From positions 1 to 64,000 of the forward strand of contig JANLFN010000014.1 of assembly GCA_024655885.1 (NCBI GenBank): 64,000 nt of DNA. Reading direction: 5' to 3'. The notes beneath the pieces are model-generated. The model was not told where the DNA came from and searched no databases. It saw nothing but the letters and a program-made list of their open reading frames with translations. Below, one piece after another: positions 41,403 to 49,902 of this stretch. The position numbers and the translations under genes were made by a program. The stretch is from Eubacteriales bacterium (GTDB lineage: Bacteria > Bacillota > Clostridia > Acetivibrionales > JANLFN01). Within the stretch, counting starts at the first letter, position 1; every line of letters starts with the position of its first letter.

Positions 41403-42947
41403 GTGAGAGACTTACCACAGGCAACCATAAAAGAAAGCTATGACGAAATGAAAAAAGCAAGATATGTAACCTTTCTGAAAGAGCTTGGAAGCAATATCAA
41501 TTTTGAAGATGACATCTGGCACTGTGATAAAAGAGTCCGAAGCTTTGCAGAGCCGCTTCATAGAACACACATCTATTTTACAGGCATACCTCGGGAATAT
41601 AAAGAACTTGCAGAATATTACGCAATTCTCAGATTGCTGAACGGAAAAACCATTAATGGTGTAAAGACAGGACTGACAAACCTGACCCCCTTTTTTAAAT
41701 TTTTGTCCGGTCAATGTAACTCTTTACCCATAGATAAATGCGATATAAGGGTGGCTTCAAAGTTCAAAATACATCTGGATGATGCTGATTATGCCGTTTA
41801 CACAAAAAATAGCATATGGTTTAATATAAGCACTCTTTTTCAAACTATCAACGGGTTTGGCGGCATGAGCTTTAAAAATCCTTTCGCTGATAATCCCTAT
41901 GACAGTTACAGAAAATTAGACTATAAATACATACCGGACGATGTGCTCGAAAGGCTTGATACGATATTCAAGAAAGAAGACATCGACCTGCATATCAAAT
42001 GCATCTATTGGATTTTGCGGCTTATCCCTTCCCGGATCAATGAAGTTTTGGCGATGAAAATGGATTGCTTGAAACCGTATAACGGGAATTACGTCATTTT
42101 CATACCTACATGGAAGCAAAACGGCGGCAATGCGGAGCCGATACTTAGAAGCATTCATGTGAAAGATACAGGCATTGCAGGATATTTACTTGAATTAATA
42201 AGGAAGCAGCAAGAGGTATCAATGAAAATACAGAAGTTTCTGCCCAAAGCTAAGAAGGGAGCACTCTTTGCACACCAAAGGGTACACCATCTGAAAAATG
42301 GCTCTGTGTCGTCTCATGACAAATACTATTTGGTGCAGATAGCCCAGGTATCCTATCACTTTAAGAAAATATGCAGTCAATATAACATCATGGATAAAAA
42401 CGGTGACATTTTCAAGCTTACCTCTCACCAGTTCAGGCACAACGGAATCAGCGACAGGCTTGAGGCCGGATTTACCCTTGAGCAGATTTCCGATATGACG
42501 GGGCACCATGGAAATGCAATGATTTGGAATGCTTATGCTCATCTGGACTTAAAGCCTAAGACGATAACTGAAAAACAGCACTATGTTTTAGAAGAACCGC
42601 AAAATGCAGAAAACAACTGTATTTTGTTTGGCGGCAGGATACTAAACATGGAAGAACAACTTGAAAAAAGACTGCTGAAAAATATCCGTGCGCATCGGGT
42701 ACGCGGCGGTATTTGCAGTGACATTACGGGCTGTAAAAGCGATATGTGGAATTGCATTGACTGTAAGTTTTTTATCCCTGAGAAAGAGCAGCTTTCATAT
42801 TTTATGGAACAAGCATTATCATGGCGCGGTAAGGTGGAAAAATTTAAAGACTTTCCAATGATCAAAAGCAATGCTTTGAAAAATGCTCGGCTGTTTGAGA
42901 AAATAGCTGCAAAAATTCAACTTGAGGGCGGTGCTTGCATTGAATAA
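41403..42947 (+). CDS. Tyrosine recombinase C, intact
   Basis: A 514-residue site-specific recombinase starting at GTG 41403, directly after the preceding stop. The catalytic set is visible: RLIPSRINEVLAMKMDCL (first Arg), SHQFRHNGISDRLEAGF (His-x-x-Arg near residue 341-348), TGHHGNAMIWNAYAH (His and Tyr). A cysteine-containing tail (CSDITGCKSDMWNCIDCKFF) resembles the zinc-like tail of the B protein. It is the only complete recombinase of the three, so transposition of this copy is doubtful. Confidence 0.85.
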   Translation: MRDLPQATIKESYDEMKKARYVTFLKELGSNINFEDDIWHCDKRVRSFAEPLHRTHIYFTGIPREYKELAEYYAILRLLNGKTINGVKTGLTNLTPFFKFLSGQCNSLPIDKCDIRVASKFKIHLDDADYAVYTKNSIWFNISTLFQTINGFGGMSFKNPFADNPYDSYRKLDYKYIPDDVLERLDTIFKKEDIDLHIKCIYWILRLIPSRINEVLAMKMDCLKPYNGNYVIFIPTWKQNGGNAEPILRSIHVKDTGIAGYLLELIRKQQEVSMKIQKFLPKAKKGALFAHQRVHHLKNGSVSSHDKYYLVQIAQVSYHFKKICSQYNIMDKNGDIFKLTSHQFRHNGISDRLEAGFTLEQISDMTGHHGNAMIWNAYAHLDLKPKTITEKQHYVLEEPQNAENNCILFGGRILNMEEQLEKRLLKNIRAHRVRGGICSDITGCKSDMWNCIDCKFFIPEKEQLSYFMEQALSWRGKVEKFKDFPMIKSNALKNARLFEKIAAKIQLEGGACIE

Positions 42948-43341
42948 TAAAATTCCCATGGAGCTCAAAGAGAAGCAAGAGCTTCAAAGACAGAAGACAA
43001 TAAATACTGTTCTAAGAGCCATTGATGAGCTGAAAGCTGAAGGATTTGATATAAAAATAAAGGACTTAATGGAATACACGGGGTTATCACGTTCGGTTTT
43101 TGGGAAAACCCATATTCGCAAGGTTTTGATGGATAAAGGGATTGTAGCCACAAAGGCAGACGCTATCGTTGATGATAAGCCTTCCGGCAAGATGTCCAAA
43201 GAGCAAAAGTTAAAACTGAAATTAAAGGAAAAGGATGAACAAATCAGAAGATTATCGGCGGAAAATGCTGACCTAAAAAGTGAGTGTGAACTTTTAAGAG
43301 GCAGGCTATTTTTGCTGATGCAGCGACAGTCTATGGAGTGA
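42940..43341 (+). CDS. DUF6262 / TnpC-like accessory protein
   Basis: A 133-residue protein (from TTG 42940; ATG 42958 is an alternative) with LKEKQELQRQKTINTVLRAI, a helix-turn-helix-like middle (IKDLMEYTGLSRSVFGKTHI) and a long C-terminal coiled coil (KEKDEQIRRLSAENADLKSE). Tn554 TnpC is a similar 125-residue protein that influences orientation and efficiency of insertion. The gene overlaps the end of recombinase C and completes the A-B-C-accessory order. Confidence 0.78.
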   Translation: MNNKIPMELKEKQELQRQKTINTVLRAIDELKAEGFDIKIKDLMEYTGLSRSVFGKTHIRKVLMDKGIVATKADAIVDDKPSGKMSKEQKLKLKLKEKDEQIRRLSAENADLKSECELLRGRLFLLMQRQSME

Positions 43342-43349
43342 TATCCTAA

Positions 43350-43694
43350 TTTGACTTTTCTCATTTCCTTGTTTCGGGCAAAAGGCAGATAACCATACCA
43401 CAGAAATATTTCGAAGTGTTGGGCTTCAGCAACGAAGCCGAATGCATTCTGCAAAACAATGCAATTGTCATCCGCCCTGTCCGGGAAAATACAGGAAGCG
43501 AGTTTTCCGAGCAAATTCTTGCTGATTTGATTGCTCAAGGATTTTCAGGGCAAGAGCTCCTTGCAAAGTTCAAGGAAGTGAGCAAAAAAATCGCTCCTGC
43601 CATGGATAAACTGATCAGTGAGGCAGACAGCATTGCAAAGGGAGAAAAAAAGGGTGCAACCATGGCGGATATCTTCGGGGTGGAGGACAAATAG
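43350..43694 (+). pseudogene. AbrB/MazE-type antitoxin, 5'-truncated
   Basis: The open frame from 43350 carries SGKRQITIPQKYFEVLGFSN and EAECILQNNAIVIRPVRENT, the core of antitoxins that pair with RelE-like toxins. The N-terminal few residues and any start codon are missing. The first in-frame GTG is at 43416, inside the DNA-binding domain. Upstream sequence changes abruptly at about 43370, just after the recombinase module, so the loss is probably due to the rearrangement that placed it here. Confidence 0.72.
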
Positions 43695-43985
43695 ATGTAC
43701 GAAATCCGTTTCACGGGAGCTGCAGAAAAATACTTGAAGAAGGTTAAGGAAAAGGGCCTCAAGAAAGCGTTTCAAGAGGCTCTTGAAAAAATAAGCAGTG
43801 ACCCGTACATTGGTGAGTTGAAAACAGGTGATCTGGCTGGGGCTTATTGCTATGATGTCTACTATAGCAAAACCAATTACGAGCTTGTGTATAGAATATA
43901 CTAAAAAGACGGGCAGATGGTGGTTGTGATTCTTGCCGGGACACGAGAAAACTTTTATGATGAACTGAAGAGATATATGAAGTAG
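43695..43985 (+). pseudogene. RelE-family toxin, nonsense-truncated
   Basis: The frame starts at ATG 43695 with MYEIRFTGAAEKYLKKVKEK and runs to ELVYRIY, then TAA (43902-43904). In the same frame it resumes with KDGQMVVVILAGTRENFYDE to a stop at 43985. The lost part holds the C-terminal strand and residues important in RelE-type ribonucleases. With the antitoxin also damaged, the pair is dead or silenced. The two genes are separated by the antitoxin stop codon only. Confidence 0.8.
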
Positions 43986-44119
43986 ATGCTGCGGTAATAC
44001 TTTGGTTCGCTGTTGTTTGATAATGCGGTGTTTACAATTTGATTTATTGTAAACATTTCCAGATAGTGTGCCGATATTAGAATCAATAGAGTAACACATA
44101 TTTACAAGGGAGATTGACG

Positions 44120-45190
44120 ATGAATGTAAAAGGAATGGCTCCACGTTATGCTTATACTGATAATAGTTATGGCATAAAATTAAATGATTATCTTAGTGTA
44201 CAACAAGAGTTCAAACGGGAGAATAATGTCAAATTTACTCTACCTAAAAGAGATACATACTACAGTACTGATAAGTTTATTCAAGTACCCCTAACATATA
44301 ACAGTACTGATATGTTTAATGGTTTTTATCTTGCGCATAATAACGTTGTCAAACCTATTGAGCCCGTACATAAAACAAGCAGCATTGAAAGTAGCAATCA
44401 GGTCGATTTTCGTTCAGGCGAATGGATTAAACTTGGGGAATACAATGGTGTAACTATTGAACTTAAAGGGAATAAGAATGGACAAGATTTAAATACAAAT
44501 CTGGGAATTCCCGATGAGTTATCAGCTAAACCTGGGCAACCTGCAACTGAATTTGAAAGAAAAGTTTCAGAAATGTGCAGCAGAATATCAGACTCTCAAC
44601 ATGAAGAAATTGCCAATATTACAGTGGCATTTGAAGAATTTTGCAAAGTGGCTGCTGATGGAAAGGATATTTCGACCATAGATGACCAACACCATAAAGA
44701 CTTAATACTTGGACTGGAAAAAATGGGAGTGAACTTATCAAAGCCCTTTGCAATAAATGGTGAAGAATTCTACCTGCGGAATGACACGGGTAAAATAGAC
44801 TATTATAACATAAAGAAATATGTATTACGTGAAGACGGCCGTGTTGAGATACAGGATGCAAGTAACGATAATCCTTCTGATGTTTGGAAGGAGTTGACTG
44901 GAAAATATGATGTTCAAAATGCGTCTTTTGATGATATTAAAGACATATCAACGCAATTGTATAATGCAGGACAAATTACCGGTTTTGAATGTGCAATGCT
45001 GACCTTTGACCCAAGTGAATCCCCTCAATCCATTAAACCCAATCTTTATTTAACACAGGCAGATACTGATGGTAAGAGGGACTGGATTGCAGAGTATGAA
45101 GCAAGGTCAGCACGGGATTGGGGAAAGGGTAACTTGCAAAGTTATAAATATAACCAGAGAACTCTTGAAATATTGAAGAAACTTCTATAA
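44120..45190 (+). CDS. Unknown 356-residue protein inside the insertion
   Basis: A soluble, acidic and Asn-rich protein without signal peptide or membrane helix: KLNDYLSVQQEFKRENNVKF, GEWIKLGEYNGVTIELKGNK and AISTQLYNAGQITGFECAML-like C-terminal block. No family is recognised. It is markedly more AT-rich than the ICE genes on either side. ATG 44120 follows AAGGGAG. A terminator at 45330 lies downstream, so it is an independent cargo gene. Confidence 0.65.
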   Translation: MNVKGMAPRYAYTDNSYGIKLNDYLSVQQEFKRENNVKFTLPKRDTYYSTDKFIQVPLTYNSTDMFNGFYLAHNNVVKPIEPVHKTSSIESSNQVDFRSGEWIKLGEYNGVTIELKGNKNGQDLNTNLGIPDELSAKPGQPATEFERKVSEMCSRISDSQHEEIANITVAFEEFCKVAADGKDISTIDDQHHKDLILGLEKMGVNLSKPFAINGEEFYLRNDTGKIDYYNIKKYVLREDGRVEIQDASNDNPSDVWKELTGKYDVQNASFDDIKDISTQLYNAGQITGFECAMLTFDPSESPQSIKPNLYLTQADTDGKRDWIAEYEARSARDWGKGNLQSYKYNQRTLEILKKLL

Positions 45191-45329
45191 AGAGTAATTC
45201 CTCAATTATGATAAGCTTTTATTACACATTCTTTATATGGCGAATTAGAGCTTGACTTTAGGAATACATTAACGCTGTTTTTTGGAATAGAGATAATTCA
45301 CTTTTAAGGATATTCACTTGAAATAATTA

Positions 45330-45364
45330 ACACGATTAAACTTCAATGTTTGGTCGTGTTTTTT
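45330..45364 (+). terminator. Rho-independent terminator near the right end of the insertion
   Basis: ACACGATTAAAC (45330-45341) pairs with GTTTGGTCGTGT (45348-45359), with two G-T pairs, followed by TTTTT. It would protect the downstream Tad operon from transcription coming out of the element. Confidence 0.7.
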
Positions 45365-45399
45365 ATATGCAAAAAAACAAGGAAAGGACGGTAAAACCA

Positions 45400-45537
45400 A
45401 TGATTTACACAAGTTCAAGAAATGAAAATATTCCCTTTTTGAGGGGAGGGAAGTTTAATCGTGGTCATCCGGAGTGCATAAAAGTGCTGCCGACTTTAAA
45501 ACAGCGCATTCAAGAGATGTTCAATTATGCAGGATAA
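45400..45537 (+). CDS. Chimeric small ORF ending in the DUF6133 3' fragment
   Basis: A 45-codon ORF from ATG 45400, behind GGAAAGGACGG. The first 29 codons belong to the insertion. From 45487 the sequence is the missing end of the disrupted DUF6133 gene (LPTLKQRIQEMFNYAG). It overlaps the A24 peptidase start by 11 bases, so translation of this ORF may keep the peptidase gene coupled, which is the likely reason it stays open. A pilin-like function is not expected, since the membrane helix is absent. Confidence 0.6.
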   Translation: MIYTSSRNENIPFLRGGKFNRGHPECIKVLPTLKQRIQEMFNYAG

Positions 45538-45970
45538 TATGCTGCTTTTGCTTAAAGGCGGCTTTTTTATCGTCCTACTGCTGGCAGCATCGGTCATTGA
45601 CATTAAAAAGCGGATTATTCCCGATACCATTTGCCTGCTAATTGCCGCCACAGGGTTTATACTTTTTGAGCCTGTGAAGCTGCTGGGCTGTCTTTCAGCT
45701 CTGCCGTTTTTCCTCGCTGCTTTGTTTTGCGGGGGTATAGGTGGGGGCGATATCAAGCTGATGGCGGCATCGGGTGTTGTCCTCGGTTTCACAGGAAGCA
45801 TAGCGGCAATGACCATCGGACTTACCGCTATGTTTCTATTTTATGCTTTTCATGCTATAGTCCAAAGGTTGTGCGGGCGGGAATGCCCAAAAGCATACCC
45901 TCTCGCACCCTTTTTATCCATTGGCTGTATCGCCATATATTTCATGAATACAGGAGGAATCACTCTATGA
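45527..45970 (+). CDS. A24-family prepilin peptidase (TadV/CpaA-like)
   Basis: A 147-residue polytopic membrane protease with about four to five helices. Its two catalytic Asp lie in ASVIDIKKRIIPD and GGGDIKLMAASG. In Tad systems this enzyme cleaves the leader of Flp pilins and pseudopilins. The gene overlaps the DUF6133 3' fragment upstream and the CpaB gene downstream, heading a run of overlapping Tad genes. Confidence 0.88.
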   Translation: MQDNMLLLLKGGFFIVLLLAASVIDIKKRIIPDTICLLIAATGFILFEPVKLLGCLSALPFFLAALFCGGIGGGDIKLMAASGVVLGFTGSIAAMTIGLTAMFLFYAFHAIVQRLCGRECPKAYPLAPFLSIGCIAIYFMNTGGITL

Positions 45971-46797
45971 GTTTTCTAAAAAACAGAACCGTTCTTGGTG
46001 TAATCTGCATTGTGCTGTCCCTGATCATCTGCTTTGTGGTAACGCCGCTTTTTAACTCCAGCCTATCCCAGAAGGAAAGCATCATCCGTGTGACCAGGGA
46101 CATCAAAAAAGGAGAACAGATCACCAGGGATACGGTGCAAGTTGTTGAAGTGGGCAGCTACAATCTGCCAAAGGATGTGGTGAAAAGCACCGAGCACGTC
46201 TTAGGCAAATATACAACCACTGATTTGCTTTCCGGCGATTATATTTTAAAAGGCAAGCTCACAGATGAGCCTGTCGCAGGGAATGAATACCTGTATAGCT
46301 TGAACGGTGAGAAACAGGCAATTTCGGTCACCATAAAAAGCTTTTCCAATGGTTTGTCAGGCAAGCTGATGTCCGGCGACATTGTGTCTGTGATCGCTCC
46401 CGACTACAGGAAGCAGGGAACAACCGTCATCCCGGCGGAGCTTCAGTACGTGGAGGTGATCGCAGTCACTGCCAATACCGGATATGATACGGATGACGGA
46501 AAGCAGGCAGCAGACCCCATGAAAAACGATAAGGAGAAAGCCCTGCCCTCTACCGTAACCCTTCTCGCAACCCCGGAACAGTCAAAAATCCTGGCCGAGC
46601 TTGATGCGGAAGGAAAGCTTCACCTGTCGCTGGTTTACAGGGGGACCAAGGAGAATGCGGCAAAGTTCATACAATGTCAGGATGAGGTTCTTCGTAAACT
46701 TTATCCAAATGTGGGAGAAAAAAATGAGGCAGTGAATATGGAGGGCGCTGCCCAAGGAAAGTATGACATGCCGGAAAAGGAGATTTCAAAGCCATGA
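45967..46797 (+). CDS. CpaB-like pilus assembly protein (SAF domain)
   Basis: A 276-residue protein with one N-terminal membrane helix (VLGVICIVLSLIICFVVTPL) and an SAF-type domain: VTRDIKKGEQITRDTVQVVE, then GKYTTTDLLSGDYILKGKL. CpaB/RcpC proteins are periplasm-facing pilus assembly parts in Gram-negatives; in Gram-positives the homologue is likely outside the membrane. ATG 45967 overlaps the peptidase stop by four bases. The next gene overlaps by four bases. Confidence 0.82.
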   Translation: MSFLKNRTVLGVICIVLSLIICFVVTPLFNSSLSQKESIIRVTRDIKKGEQITRDTVQVVEVGSYNLPKDVVKSTEHVLGKYTTTDLLSGDYILKGKLTDEPVAGNEYLYSLNGEKQAISVTIKSFSNGLSGKLMSGDIVSVIAPDYRKQGTTVIPAELQYVEVIAVTANTGYDTDDGKQAADPMKNDKEKALPSTVTLLATPEQSKILAELDAEGKLHLSLVYRGTKENAAKFIQCQDEVLRKLYPNVGEKNEAVNMEGAAQGKYDMPEKEISKP

Positions 46798-47609
46798 TCA
46801 ATTTCAAAATTGACAGCATTTTCTCCCGCAAAACCGGACATGAGCAGCAGTCTGTTGAACCGGAACCCGACAATCAGGTGCTGGCTGTCTGGGGAAGCCC
46901 TTCTTCCGGGAAAACCGTTGTGAGCGTCAAGCTGGCCAGGCATCTTGCCAGCAAACGAAAGAATGTGGCACTCGTGCTGTGCGATATGACTGCTCCCCCT
47001 CTGCCTTGCATCTGCCCGCCCTCCGACCTTGAATGCAAGAAATCCCTGGGCAGCATTCTAGCGGCAACCCATATCACGGACAATCTCATCAGGCAAAACT
47101 GCATGCTTCATAGAAAACAGAGCTATATCACCATCATCGGCATGCTGAAAGGGGAAAATGTGTTCACCTATCCGCCCTATACCGCGCAGCAGGCATCGGA
47201 GCTGATTGAGCATCTTCGCAACATCGCGCCCTATGTCATCATCGACTGCGGTAGCATCATCGCCTCCGATATCCTGTCGGCGGTTGCCCTGATGGAATCC
47301 GATGCGGTTCTGCGGCTTGTCAACTGCGATTTGAAGTCCATCTCGTATATGTCATCGCAGCTTCCGCTGCTGATGGACCGGAAATGGGATACCGACAAGC
47401 AGTACAAGGTTGCCTCCAACGTGAAGCAGTACGAGGCGATGGAGCACATGGAGCAGGTACTGAACGGCGTGGCCTTTAAAATTCCCCACTCGCAGGAAGT
47501 GGAGCAGCAGTACCTGGAAGGAGATTTGTTCAGGGATTTGGTTTTGAAGGACAGCCGGGGATTCCGAAAGGAGATTAAGAAAATCAGCAGGGAGGTGTTT
47601 GGCATATGA
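46794..47609 (+). CDS. TadZ/CpaE-like P-loop ATPase
   Basis: A 271-residue protein with Walker A GSPSSGKT (residues 34-41) and an acidic Walker-like strand (YVIIDCGSIIASDIL). It belongs to the MinD/ParA class that positions Tad pili in the cell. The deviant Walker A with a Lys at the last position but without the ParA signature Lys near the start suits TadZ proteins. The gene overlaps both neighbours. Confidence 0.78.
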   Translation: MINFKIDSIFSRKTGHEQQSVEPEPDNQVLAVWGSPSSGKTVVSVKLARHLASKRKNVALVLCDMTAPPLPCICPPSDLECKKSLGSILAATHITDNLIRQNCMLHRKQSYITIIGMLKGENVFTYPPYTAQQASELIEHLRNIAPYVIIDCGSIIASDILSAVALMESDAVLRLVNCDLKSISYMSSQLPLLMDRKWDTDKQYKVASNVKQYEAMEHMEQVLNGVAFKIPHSQEVEQQYLEGDLFRDLVLKDSRGFRKEIKKISREVFGI

Positions 47610-48970
47610 GCATTCATGCAGCAGCAAACCACAATCTGTTTTTCAGCCCGGACAATGCAGATAAGGACTTCGGTGCTGTACTCCGTGATGTGCAGGAGTA
47701 TATATCCAGCAAGTATTCCACCCTCATTCTGGAGGGAGGCAAGGACGAGGTCAAGGAGCAGGTCAAGCGGTATATCCGCAAATATCTGATGGATTACCGC
47801 ATTGCCGTTAAGGATATGGCAACAGAGCAGCTGGTGGATGCGCTGTACACCGAGATGGCGGAGTTTTCGTTCCTCACCAAATACATCTTAGGCACGGGTA
47901 TTGAAGAAATCGATGTGAACGCCTGGAACGACATTGAGGTGCAATATTCCAACGGACAGACCGTCAAGCTGGACGAACACTTCGACTCTCCCGAACACGC
48001 CATCAATGTAGTGCGCCGTATGCTTCATGTATCCGGCATGGTGCTGGACAATGCAAGCCCCGCCATACTTGGGCACCTGTCCAAGAACATCCGCATCGCC
48101 GTGTTGAAAACGCCCCTTGTGGACGAGGATGTAGGCGTGGCGGCCTCCATCCGAATTGTCAATCCGCAGCGGATGGAGAAAGCAGACTTTGTTAAAGGCG
48201 GCACCGCTACTGAAGAAATACTGGACTTCCTGTCTGAATGCCTGTGCTACGGCATATCGGTGTGTGTGGCAGGTGCCACAAGCTCCGGGAAAACCACATT
48301 GGCTGGATGGCTGCTGACCACCATCCCCGACAATAAAAGAATCTTTACCATCGAAAACGGAAGCCGTGAGCTTGCCCTCGTGAGAAAAAAGGACGGAAAA
48401 ATCGTCAACAGCGTCATCCATACCCTCACCCGCTTTAGTGAAAATGAGAAGCAGAATATTGATCAGGACATGCTGCTGGATATGGCCTTGCGGTTTAATC
48501 CTGAGATCATATGCGTGGGGGAGATGCGCTCCTCGGAAGCCTATACAGCGCAGGAGGCTGCCAGGACCGGACACACCGTGCTGACCACCATCCACTCCAA
48601 CTCCTGTGAAGCCACATGGCGCAGGATGGTCACCCTCTGCAAGCGAAAATATGACATTGCGGATGAAACCCTGATGTCCCTTGTCACTGAAGCATTTCCC
48701 ATCGTGGTATTCACCAAGCAGCTTGAAAACAAGGAACGAAAGATTATGGAAGTGATGGAGTGCGAAATCCTTCCCGACGGGCAGAGAAACTTCCGAAGCC
48801 TGTTCCGCTTCAATATTATCGAAAATCGCATGGAAGGCGATAGGTTCATCATTCACGGCAGGCATCAGAGGGAAAATACCATATCCCAAAGCCTGCAAAA
48901 ACGGTTCCTCGAAAACGGGATGCCACAGGAAGTCCTTTATAAAATCTTGAAGGGGGGATGCGATAGATGA
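47606..48970 (+). CDS. CpaF/TadA-type secretion ATPase
   Basis: A 454-residue hexameric ATPase that powers pilus assembly. Walker A is GATSSGKT (residues 223-230), followed by the Asp box and Walker B region (IICVGEMRSSEAYTAQEAAR, with the His box TGHTVLTTIHSNS). The N-terminal domain (about 1-150) is the usual CpaF helical region (IEEIDVNAWNDIEVQYSNGQ). It overlaps TadZ and TadB by four bases each. Confidence 0.92.
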   Translation: MSIHAAANHNLFFSPDNADKDFGAVLRDVQEYISSKYSTLILEGGKDEVKEQVKRYIRKYLMDYRIAVKDMATEQLVDALYTEMAEFSFLTKYILGTGIEEIDVNAWNDIEVQYSNGQTVKLDEHFDSPEHAINVVRRMLHVSGMVLDNASPAILGHLSKNIRIAVLKTPLVDEDVGVAASIRIVNPQRMEKADFVKGGTATEEILDFLSECLCYGISVCVAGATSSGKTTLAGWLLTTIPDNKRIFTIENGSRELALVRKKDGKIVNSVIHTLTRFSENEKQNIDQDMLLDMALRFNPEIICVGEMRSSEAYTAQEAARTGHTVLTTIHSNSCEATWRRMVTLCKRKYDIADETLMSLVTEAFPIVVFTKQLENKERKIMEVMECEILPDGQRNFRSLFRFNIIENRMEGDRFIIHGRHQRENTISQSLQKRFLENGMPQEVLYKILKGGCDR

Positions 48971-49896
48971 TCATGCTCCAACTCATCGCCTGCATCGGCA
49001 TTATTGTCGGTGCTTTTATTCTTCTTGGGCTGTCGCCTGTAGAATTTACCGATAATCTGTTTGGTTTCCTGACCAGAAGACCAAAAAGCATCAAAAATGA
49101 GATCAGTGAAGCAACACACAGGAAAAAGCCTTCCTTTTTCAGAAGAGAAATCATGGAAGCACAGGACATCCTCAAGCTGACCGGCAGGAGCAGCTGCTTT
49201 TCTTTGATTTGCGCCTGCTCCCTTGGATTGTTCGCCCTGGGTGCCTCCATTGCCATATTGATGAGGAATGTATTCCTTGTACCTGCGCTTGCGGTGGGCT
49301 TTATGTTTTTGCCTTTCTGGTATGTGAAGCTGACGGCGAACCACTACAAGAAGGATATCTCCGCAGAGCTTGAGACGGCACTGTCCATCATTACCACGGC
49401 ATACCTCAGAAATGAAGATATCCTGACCGCCGTGGAGGAAAACCTGTATTATTTGAACCCGCCTGTCCGGAATGTATTTGCAAGCTTTCTCACCCAGGCA
49501 AATCTGTTAAACCCTGATATGGATGCAGCGCTGAGCGCGATGAAAAAAAGGATTGACAATGAGGTCTTCAGGGAATGGTGTGATGCCATAAGCGCCTGCC
49601 AGCATGACAGGGGACTGAAAACCACACTCATTCCCATTGTGAGCAAGCTATCCGATATGAGAATTGTCAATGCAGAACTAGAATATCTCATTTTTGAACC
49701 GAGAAAGGAATTCATCATCATGGTAATCCTGGTTATCGGAAACATTCCTCTTATGCATGCTCTCAATCACTCCTGGTACGATACACTGATGCATACGGCA
49801 GTGGGGCAGGTCATTCTTGCGTTCACGACGGCTTTGATTTTTGTTTCAACAGCTTTTGTGATCAAGCTGACCAAGCCTATAGAGTACAGGAGGTGA
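48967..49896 (+). CDS. TadB-like inner-membrane platform protein
   Basis: A 309-residue type II secretion F-domain protein with helices near the N-terminus (LQLIACIGIIVGAFILLGL), around residues 75-115 and two at the C-terminus. The cytoplasmic F domain includes ISAELETALSIITTAYLRNE and DAISACQHDRGLKTTLIPIV. TadB and TadC form the membrane platform for pilus assembly. Confidence 0.85.
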   Translation: MIMLQLIACIGIIVGAFILLGLSPVEFTDNLFGFLTRRPKSIKNEISEATHRKKPSFFRREIMEAQDILKLTGRSSCFSLICACSLGLFALGASIAILMRNVFLVPALAVGFMFLPFWYVKLTANHYKKDISAELETALSIITTAYLRNEDILTAVEENLYYLNPPVRNVFASFLTQANLLNPDMDAALSAMKKRIDNEVFREWCDAISACQHDRGLKTTLIPIVSKLSDMRIVNAELEYLIFEPRKEFIIMVILVIGNIPLMHALNHSWYDTLMHTAVGQVILAFTTALIFVSTAFVIKLTKPIEYRR

Positions 49897-49902
49897 AACA
49901 GA

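Larger units (their letters stand above)
37511..45486. mobile_element. Inserted element with Tn554-like tyrosine recombinases (about 7.98 kb)
   Basis: The boundaries come from the split DUF6133 gene. At the left the target reads GTGATGC (37505-37511), at the right GTGCTGC (45484-45490), a 6-of-7 match that could be the crossover core. No terminal inverted repeats are evident, as in Tn554-type elements. Content: an intact DUF6133 paralogue, two broken and one intact tyrosine recombinase gene, a DUF6262/TnpC-like gene, a decayed toxin-antitoxin pair and an unknown gene. It may be composite, since the antitoxin gene is cut at its 5' side just after the recombinase module. Confidence 0.7.

Noticed and set aside
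37511..45486. Classical insertion sequence with DDE transposase and terminal inverted repeats
   Set aside because: No DDE transposase and no terminal inverted repeats were found; the recombinases are of the tyrosine type and the ends are defined by the split gene.
47888..48898. 336-residue minus-strand open frame opposite cpaF
   Set aside because: The plus strand encodes a convincing CpaF ATPase with Walker A, Asp box and His box; the reverse frame is a codon-bias shadow.
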